Assembly: GCA_013286205.1 (NCBI GenBank)
Contig: JABDGD010000020.1
Span: forward strand, 1 to 38,227
Direction of reading: 5' to 3'
DNA length: 38,227 bases
DNA from: Candidatus Firestoneibacteriota bacterium
GTDB taxonomy: Bacteria > Oederibacteriota > Muellerivitia > Muellerivitales > Muellerivitaceae
The notes under the pieces were generated by a model. That model saw only the letters and a program-made list of their open reading frames with translations, was not told where the DNA came from and did no database searches. Below, piece by piece: positions 32,396 to 38,227 of this stretch. The position numbers and the translations under genes were made by a program. The stretch's first letter is position 1, and each line of letters starts with the position of its first letter.

Positions 32396-34909
32396 ATGAA
32401 GCGGCAGATGATATTAAAGTTTTTTTATATTTTAACCCTCCTCTTTGGGGCGCGAAGCGCCGCTCACGCCGGCCTTTCCATGCTGATATATGGGCCGACT
32501 TCCGGTGGGTACGCCGATTCTACCCCCGGGTTTACCACGGTGACGGTTTGGAATGCCCTCCAGTGGAGCACTGCCACTACAGCGGATTTCGCCGCTTTCA
32601 ATGTCATTGTTTTTGAGGATCAACCCGAATGCGGCGTCAATGACACGACTTGGTCGACAGCCGAAGCTAACGAGGCGGTTTGGGGTCCCGCTGTTACGGG
32701 AAACGCCATTGTGATTGGCAGCGACCCGGATTTTCATACGAATGCCGCCACCTGTCCGACTAATCTCATTCCCGACTGTGTTACTTTTGCCGCCAGCGGG
32801 ACTGGAACGGGCCTTTATGTGGCGCTGAGTTGCGCTTATTCGGCTTCCGCTCTCAGCACTCCTGTTTCTCTTTTGAATTACCTTGGCCCCTTTACGGTGG
32901 AAGCCAGTAACGGAAACAACGCTCATAAAATCGCGGTCCATCCCGCGCTAGCCGGCGTGACAGACATTCAACTTTCCAATTGGAATGAATCTGTGCATGA
33001 GGGGTTTGACAGTTGGCCGGCTTCCTGGGTTCCGCTGGCTATCAATGAATCAGCCAGTGATCCCAAATATACGGCGGGGGACGGAACCAGCGGGTTGGTT
33101 TATATCATGGCCCGCGGGGTGACCGCTGTGGGGCCGACCGATACGCCCACATCCAATATCACCAGTACTTTTACAAATACTGCCACAGTTACCTCAACTC
33201 AAACGCCCACGAACACGCCCACGCTCACGGCGACTAATACGGTTACCAATACAATTACTAATACAGGAACGGCGACTTTAACGAATACACAAACGAATAC
33301 GGCCACGGTAACTTCCACTGAAACGCCTACCAACACGGCGACTGACACAGCTACTAATACATGCACTAACACCTTTACCAATACGGCGACGGTCACTGAT
33401 ACCCAGACGCCCACCAATACCGCGACGGTAACGCCGACCAACAGCGCGACGAATACGGATACTAATACAGATACGGCGACGATGACTAATACGGCAACCA
33501 ATACCGCTACGGTTACGCCTACCAGGACTTTTACCAATACAGCGACGAATACCGCAACCTCCACCCCGTCTAATACCGCGACAGTTACTTTTACTCCCAC
33601 GCATTTTGTGGGCATGGGTAAAAATGTGAGCAAACAACTGGTAAATGGCGGTGATGAAATTACCTATACCATCGGGGTCACAGTGGGCGGATTTACCATC
33701 AATGGACCAGTTGTTACGGACACTTTGCCCGTGAACATGAAGTTTGTGTCTTTTGTCAGCAGTCCCAGCGGCACGACCCCTTCGTTTGACAGCGCAACTG
33801 ATCAGCTTTTATGGACAATGCCTTCGCCTTTGGCGCCGGGTATATATCAATTAATCTATCAAACCCAGGTCAGCGCTTTCGCGCCGGCGAACAAGCCTTT
33901 AACCAACTTCGCGCAGATGACTTATGCGGGCGGACCGACGATTACTTCCAGTGTGGCGGTTACCGTAACCGGCACCTATATCATCCGCGTCAATATTTAC
34001 AACAGCGCGGGAGAAGTGATTAAAAGTATTGATCTTCAACGGTTTAGCGAAGCGGTGAATAATATTGTCCTTAGTCCGAGCAATACGATTACGACATTAA
34101 GCGGACCGAACAATAGCATTGATATTATGTTTAACGGGTATGTGATCGGAACCTGGGATGGAACGGATAACTCAGGCAAACCGGTTTCAAACGGCTCTTA
34201 TGAAATTAAAATCGACAGCGCCAGTAATACCGGATTAGTGACTAGCGTGTCGCAGAGGGCGATCGTGGCCAGGGCGCTGACCAGTGTCTCAGGTATTGTT
34301 TACAACTCCGCGGGGGAGGCCGTTCGAAGCCTTTACAGCATGGTAGACGACGCCAGGGGATTGATCATGAATGACTTGGTTTTGAGCAGCGACACCATTA
34401 AGCCTAACGCGGCCGGCGCGGTGACGGCGTCGGGCGGTACGCCTTCTCAGGTCGTAATAGTCATTCAAACATCCGGTTCGCCGGTCACTCTGATTTGGGA
34501 TGGAACCAACAACAACGGCGTTTGTGTGTCGCCGGGTGTTTACAGCGTCAATATCAATTGGAATGATGGATCGGGACACACTCAAAATATCAGCCGTGAA
34601 ATAACCGTATTGACAGAGACCATGGCGACGGGCGCAGCGGTAGCAAAACCGAATGTTTTGAATTCAGCGAATGGTATGACGGCTACTTTCGACGCCACCA
34701 ATGTCTCCGGCGCCTATTCGATTCAAGTTCAGATTTACACTATGGCGGGTGAAAAAGTTCGGACCCTTTCATCCTTTCATGGATTTCCCCAGGTGGGTTG
34801 GATCGCGACTGGGATGGCCAGCGGGATCTATGTGGCTTCAGTGAATATTCAAAACGCCGGCGGCGGAACGATTGGAACTCAAAGGCTCAAGGTTTTAGTT
34901 CTTCATTGA
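32396..34909 (+). CDS. exported stalk protein with DUF11 and FlgD-like Ig domains
   Basis: An 837-residue secreted or surface protein. A signal peptide ends with ARSAAHA near residue 24. The N-terminal head (about 25-245) is unassigned. A Thr-alternating stalk (about 248-402; TNTATVT-type) follows, then a DUF11-like beta-sandwich (about 403-525; TDTLPVNMKFVSF), and three FlgD-like Ig modules near 527, 630 and 775, marked by IYNSAGEV(I/V) and WDG(T/N). The last ends with SGIYVASVNIQN and RLKVLVLH, perhaps a C-terminal sorting or assembly domain. ATG 32396 is chosen, with AAGGGA upstream, over an ATG 18 codons earlier that would spoil the signal peptide. The stalk should be extended and Thr-rich, suitable for O-glycosylation. 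Confidence 0.85.
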   Translation: MKRQMILKFFYILTLLFGARSAAHAGLSMLIYGPTSGGYADSTPGFTTVTVWNALQWSTATTADFAAFNVIVFEDQPECGVNDTTWSTAEANEAVWGPAVTGNAIVIGSDPDFHTNAATCPTNLIPDCVTFAASGTGTGLYVALSCAYSASALSTPVSLLNYLGPFTVEASNGNNAHKIAVHPALAGVTDIQLSNWNESVHEGFDSWPASWVPLAINESASDPKYTAGDGTSGLVYIMARGVTAVGPTDTPTSNITSTFTNTATVTSTQTPTNTPTLTATNTVTNTITNTGTATLTNTQTNTATVTSTETPTNTATDTATNTCTNTFTNTATVTDTQTPTNTATVTPTNSATNTDTNTDTATMTNTATNTATVTPTRTFTNTATNTATSTPSNTATVTFTPTHFVGMGKNVSKQLVNGGDEITYTIGVTVGGFTINGPVVTDTLPVNMKFVSFVSSPSGTTPSFDSATDQLLWTMPSPLAPGIYQLIYQTQVSAFAPANKPLTNFAQMTYAGGPTITSSVAVTVTGTYIIRVNIYNSAGEVIKSIDLQRFSEAVNNIVLSPSNTITTLSGPNNSIDIMFNGYVIGTWDGTDNSGKPVSNGSYEIKIDSASNTGLVTSVSQRAIVARALTSVSGIVYNSAGEAVRSLYSMVDDARGLIMNDLVLSSDTIKPNAAGAVTASGGTPSQVVIVIQTSGSPVTLIWDGTNNNGVCVSPGVYSVNINWNDGSGHTQNISREITVLTETMATGAAVAKPNVLNSANGMTATFDATNVSGAYSIQVQIYTMAGEKVRTLSSFHGFPQVGWIATGMASGIYVASVNIQNAGGGTIGTQRLKVLVLH
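33137..33602 (+). repeat. Thr-x dipeptide stalk coding repeat, first protein
   Basis: About 155 residues have Thr at nearly every second position, with Asn, Ala, Pro, Val, Asp or Phe between (motifs TNTATVT, TNTAT). Codons for Thr are mixed ACT, ACC, ACA and ACG with no fixed DNA unit, so it is an ageing or protein-selected repeat and not a fresh slippage tract. Because of this composition the reverse strand is also open and reads as Val-Leu-Val runs, which are artefacts. Confidence 0.85.
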
Positions 34910-35226
34910 TTTGTCGGTTTTTCCTCTCCTGCTTTGAAATCAATTTTGAGAGTTTTCTTTAGATGCTTTGTCAGTCAGTTTATTTTGAATTCTGACCCGA
35001 ATATAAGCGTTTACCCAATGCAGTTAAACGAATCGACCCATTTCCGTATTATTCAACGATCTGAAAAGCCTACCCGTCGATAAACTGATATCAGTTTTTC
35101 TACACCTCTCAAAGTTCACATAAACCCTTTAATGATTTAAGGCCCGCTTTTCCTTTTTTAAAAGCGCTTTCATAACGTTTTTAGCATTTTGCGGCTAAGC
35201 GTTTTTTGTGCAAGTCTTGAGGCTTT
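34910..35226. other. intergenic region between the two stalk protein genes
   Basis: These 317 bases are AT-rich and carry no credible gene. They contain a perfect 16-bp palindrome at 35082-35097, and a hairpin of CGCTTTT (35145-35151) with AAAAGCG (35160-35166) around an 8-base loop that could weakly terminate. A -35/-10 pair for the following gene could not be fixed by eye. Confidence 0.5.
35082..35097. promoter_or_regulatory. perfect 16-bp palindrome, candidate operator
   Basis: AAACTGATATCAGTTT is fully self-complementary, lying 130 bases before the second stalk protein start. Palindromes of this size are typical dimeric repressor sites, but there is no other copy that I noticed in the window. 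Confidence 0.35.
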
Positions 35227-38200
35227 ATGGCGCGAAAAAAGACTGAAATCTTTTTTCACAACCCATCTTTTTTAACCGAATTTTTCTCTTCACTTGAGAA
35301 GATGCGCGGTTTTGTCGTGGCTTGGGCCATGAGCAAGAGCGAATTTTTTTTGAGATTTTTCTACAAACGTTTGAATTTTTTAGCGTTTGTTCTGGTCTGT
35401 TGTGCTTTTTCCTCGGTGGCGGTAGCTCAGACCACCACAGTTCAAAGCGTAACAGTTTTGCCTGGTTCAGTTGGGACTGGAGCCACGGTTAATATTACTT
35501 TCACTTGGACTTCCGCAGGCTGCGGTTTTGAATATTACAATGTCGGCTTTGGCGGCGGTTCTGTGGCCTGCGGCAATTACACCTGGGTGGGTTCCACTAA
35601 CGGCGGTTGCTCAGGTTCTAACGTCGGTTACTATGGGCAAACTACCAACGACGGAGGTTCTTATACCGCTTCCATTACGGTACCACCGGGCGTTTGCGGC
35701 ACAACCACTATTGTGGTTGTGCTTCAGCCAAGCTGCGCGGGTAGCGCCACCATGCTGCCTCTCTCCAGCGCCAACAGTGTGTCGGCATCCTTAAACGTAA
35801 GCTGCGGCCCTACCAGCACACCAACGATTACTTTTACACCAACGCCCACCTTTACGCCTCTGCCGCCTTTTTCCAATCCCTGCCCGACGGGCCAATTCGG
35901 CGGCTGGCAGCCGGTGACGAACGTGGGTCCGGCGGCTGCGGGCGGTGGGGGAGATTGTGGGGGCAGTGTTTACGCGGTGACGGGTAGTACGGTTTATCCA
36001 GGGCAAACGGCTCCTGGTATGGCACCCAACTCCAATGGATTGTTAACGATGGTCCCCGCGGGGGAAACCAACGCGGTTCAACTTTTTTCCGGTCATGGTG
36101 ACGACGGTACGGATTGGGCCCGTGTGTGTGAGACAACCACTGTGCCAACGAGCAATACCTGCCTTTCTTTCAAATTGGCCGGGATTTTTGAAAATTATCA
36201 TTACCTGCAGGGTACGGACCGTAACGGGGATGCCTTTTTTGAGGTGCGTATTTTACAAGGCGCGCCCAATTGCGCGGCTGAACCGCCCGCCAACCCAATC
36301 ATTGACGACATCCTGCTGGATTGGACCTATCTCATTGGTTCGGGTTTAGTCATTTTGGATGGTCTTGCTGATAATAATCCAGGGACTTATGGAGCCGTCA
36401 CCGGTTGTACGGTGTCTAGCCCTACCAATTGGGGTGTGATGCCCTGGACACCCTACGAAATTAACCTGTGCCAATACGCGGGGCAGCAGATCACTATTGA
36501 AGCCACTATGTTTGATTGTAACCAGGGCGGTCATTACGGCTGGGGCTATATTGACTGTCCGGTTTGGTCGTCTTGCGCACCGTCTCCCGTGACGATGACT
36601 AAAGCGGTCAGCCCTACGGGACAGGTTGCCGTAGGACAGACGCTCACCTATACCTTGTCTTATAAAAATACCAGTTCCACCAATTTTGCTGATGGGGTAG
36701 TCATTAACGATACGGTTCCAACGGGTACAAGCTTCATTCCATCCTCTGTGACAAGCAATCCCGCTATGCCCGCGACTTTTATGATCGGAAATGATGTGGG
36801 TTGGGACATTGGGTATTTGGCCCCGGGCGCGTCCGGAACTTTGTCTTACTCGGTAACCGTAAAGAATTTCGCTGGTTCCTGCGCCGAAACCATTGTTAAC
36901 CAGGCTGTTGAAGGCGACCTTCTCACCTGTCTTTTAACTCAAAATGCTTTGGTCTCGAACCCGGTTACCAACGTGGTTGGGTTTACTTGCACACTGACCC
37001 CTACCATCACTAATACCCCCACCCGCACGGGTACGCCCACGCCCACCAATACCAACACTCCTACGCCTACCAACACGAATACTAAAACTGATACGAATAC
37101 GCCGACTAATACTTTGACCAACACTTATACCAATACACCTACCGTAACGATGACCAATACGCATGTACCTTCGGCAACAAGTACGCCGACTTTTACCAAT
37201 ACTAATACGAACACCATTACGGATACGCCTTCCACCACCAATACTCCCACAAACACCTTTACGGCTACTTCAACGAACACTTATACCGATACTCCTACCT
37301 TTACCAATACGGTGACTGATACTTTTACTCCCACTATCACCAATACACCCGTTCCCTTTGCCACCGATACTCCGACTTTTACCAATACGAATACTAATAC
37401 GGTGACCGATAGCCCGACTTTCACCAATACAGCCACTGAGACTTTTACCAACACTCCCACCAACACTTTCACTTCGCTCAATACCTTGACCTTTACCAAT
37501 ACGGCTACGGCCACCGATACGAACAGCTATACAATGACCGCTACCCGAACCTTTACGAATACTTTTACTAATACAGCGACCATGACCCGAACTGATACCG
37601 CGTCCGCTACCAATACCCCTACTCAAACTTTTACGGTCACACCTACCCCTACATCCACCAGCTTTGTGGCGATGGGGAAGGTGGCGAGCGTGGGGCAGGC
37701 TCACCCAGGCGACAATGTGACTTATTCAATCGGTATCACCGTAGCGGGCAATCCGTTGGCGGGTGTGATTGTCACCGACACTCTGCCTGTAGGTATGAAC
37801 TTTGTTTCTTTTGAAAGTTCCCCCGGAGGCACTGTGACGGCGTTTAATGCCGCGACGGATCAATTGCGATGGACACTGCCGTCACCCTTAGCGCCTGGTG
37901 TTTATGATTTGACCTATGAAACCAGGCTTTCAGTCAGCGCGGCCAGCAGCGCACCCTTGACCAATTTTGCAGATCTCAATTATCCCGGCGCTTCACATTC
38001 GCTGACGGCTAGTGTGCCGGTGACGGTGATTGGCAATTTCACGGTGACGGTCAATATTTACAACAGTGCCGGCGAAGTAGTGAAAACGATCACGGTTCAA
38101 AATGTCGCTACACCCATTGATAACATCAGCTTGAGCACCAGTAATCTGATTACAACCTTAAACGGCCCTGGCAGCAGCATTGAGATTTTGTATGACGGCT

Positions 38201-38227
38201 ATGTGATTGGTGTCTGGGATGGCAGTA
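35227..38227 (+). CDS. exported stalk protein, paralogous to the previous one, cut by window edge
   Basis: An open frame runs without a stop from 35227 to the last base, at least 1000 residues. Its signal sequence ends near [12 protein letters not shown] 35227 (TGAGG upstream) gives a long leader, ATG 35329 a normal 33-residue one without a ribosome site. The head (about 65-450) is Cys-rich and ends in [20 protein letters not shown], the AGxxVTI...DCxxGGHFGYAYID pattern of adhesion jelly-roll domains. A DUF11-like domain follows (about 455-585), then a Thr-alternating stalk (about 589-812), a second DUF11-like domain ([13 protein letters not shown]) and a FlgD-like Ig module ([13 protein letters not shown]) where the window ends. 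The C-terminal half closely matches the preceding protein; the heads do not match. Confidence 0.88.
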   Translation, partial: MARKKTEIFFHNPSFLTEFFSSLEKMRGFVVAWAMSKSEFFLRFFYKRLNFLAFVLVCCAFSSVAVAQTTTVQSVTVLPGSVGTGATVNITFTWTSAGCGFEYYNVGFGGGSVACGNYTWVGSTNGGCSGSNVGYYGQTTNDGGSYTASITVPPGVCGTTTIVVVLQPSCAGSATMLPLSSANSVSASLNVSCGPTSTPTITFTPTPTFTPLPPFSNPCPTGQFGGWQPVTNVGPAAAGGGGDCGGSVYAVTGSTVYPGQTAPGMAPNSNGLLTMVPAGETNAVQLFSGHGDDGTDWARVCETTTVPTSNTCLSFKLAGIFENYHYLQGTDRNGDAFFEVRILQGAPNCAAEPPANPIIDDILLDWTYLIGSGLVILDGLADNNPGTYGAVTGCTVSSPTNWGVMPWTPYEINLCQYAGQQITIEATMFDCNQGGHYGWGYIDCPVWSSCAPSPVTMTKAVSPTGQVAVGQTLTYTLSYKNTSSTNFADGVVINDTVPTGTSFIPSSVTSNPAMPATFMIGNDVGWDIGYLAPGASGTLSYSVTVKNFAGSCAETIVNQAVEGDLLTCLLTQNALVSNPVTNVVGFTCTLTPTITNTPTRTGTPTPTNTNTPTPTNTNTKTDTNTPTNTLTNTYTNTPTVTMTNTHVPSATSTPTFTNTNTNTITDTPSTTNTPTNTFTATSTNTYTDTPTFTNTVTDTFTPTITNTPVPFATDTPTFTNTNTNTVTDSPTFTNTATETFTNTPTNTFTSLNTLTFTNTATATDTNSYTMTATRTFTNTFTNTATMTRTDTASATNTPTQTFTVTPTPTSTSFVAMGKVASVGQAHPGDNVTYSIGITVAGNPLAGVIVTDTLPVGMNFVSFESSPGGTVTAFNAATDQLRWTLPSPLAPGVYDLTYETRLSVSAASSAPLTNFADLNYPGASHSLTASVPVTVIGNFTVTVNIYNSAGEVVKTITVQNVATPIDNISLSTSNLITTLNGPGSSIEILYDGYVIGVWDGS
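36991..37662 (+). repeat. Thr-x dipeptide stalk coding repeat, second protein
   Basis: About 224 residues with Thr at nearly every second place, longer than the stalk in the first protein (155). Fillers are mostly Asn, Pro, Asp, Phe, Ala, Val and Tyr. Thr codons are mixed, so there is no exact DNA unit. The difference in length between the paralogues indicates expansion or contraction of the stalk. Confidence 0.85.

Noticed and set aside
33137..33602. CRISPR-like or tandem DNA repeat array
   Set aside because: Units are not exact at DNA level and encode an uninterrupted protein stalk.
33199..33637. Long reverse-strand frames reading VLVKVLV-type proteins over the first stalk
   Set aside because: They are the antisense of ACN-AAT-ACN codons; all frames are open because of composition. 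No ribosome sites.
36934..37704. Reverse-strand and alternate-frame proteins over the second stalk
   Set aside because: Same composition artefact; the sense frame is continuous with the exported protein.

Overview
The window is a gene-dense bacterial segment, 38,227 bases long, with short spacers, many stop/start overlaps and an unusual number of TTG and GTG starts. It carries core genes (ftsZ, a RelA/SpoT-family gene, guaB, guaA, an HU-family gene, ogg, ridA, pgeF) beside lineage-specific signalling and surface genes. Lipoprotein signals, an O-antigen-ligase-like protein and exported amidase and deacetylase genes suggest a diderm bacterium. The long Thr-x-Thr-x stalk proteins ending in FlgD-like Ig modules are a style I associate with uncultivated candidate phyla, but the sequence alone does not fix the phylum. 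No tRNA, rRNA, CRISPR array, transposase or phage gene was seen.

Layout. 1-4937 (+): ftsZ, an exported NodB polysaccharide deacetylase, an AmiC-type amidase, pgeF and a 59-residue basic protein, forming a division and peptidoglycan operon. 4941-11289 (-): a Kelch-type lipoprotein, then a coupled pair made of a membrane Ser/Thr kinase with about 16 WD40 repeats and an FHA-class III nucleotide cyclase. 11419-13822 (+): a small membrane protein, 8-oxoguanine glycosylase, a degenerate receiver with a Fis-type helix-turn-helix, and an HU-family gene with its own promoter and terminator.

13936-24199 (+): a glycan cluster with two tandem paralogous GT-C membrane glycosyltransferases, an aminoglycoside-phosphotransferase-fold kinase, an O-antigen-ligase/TPR fusion, a small lipoprotein, and a third GT-C-like membrane protein. 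24337-26544 (+): a bifunctional (p)ppGpp synthetase/hydrolase. A related ~77-bp element with an extended -10-like box lies upstream of both the third GT-C gene and this gene. An AT-rich inverted repeat follows, then ridA and a zinc-finger/single-TM protein. 28743-32115 (+): guaB, a small ABM-fold gene and guaA, a GMP synthesis operon behind a strong sigma70-type promoter.

32396-38227 (+): two large exported proteins. They have different N-terminal heads but the same architecture: a Thr-alternating stalk, a DUF11-like domain and FlgD-like Ig modules. The second runs off the window. The glycosyltransferase/ligase cluster and the Thr-rich stalks may be linked by O-glycosylation; this is inference. 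The most unusual pieces are the kinase/FHA-cyclase pair with altered active-site positions, the modular stalk proteins, the repeated promoter-like element, and the pseudo-receiver regulator.
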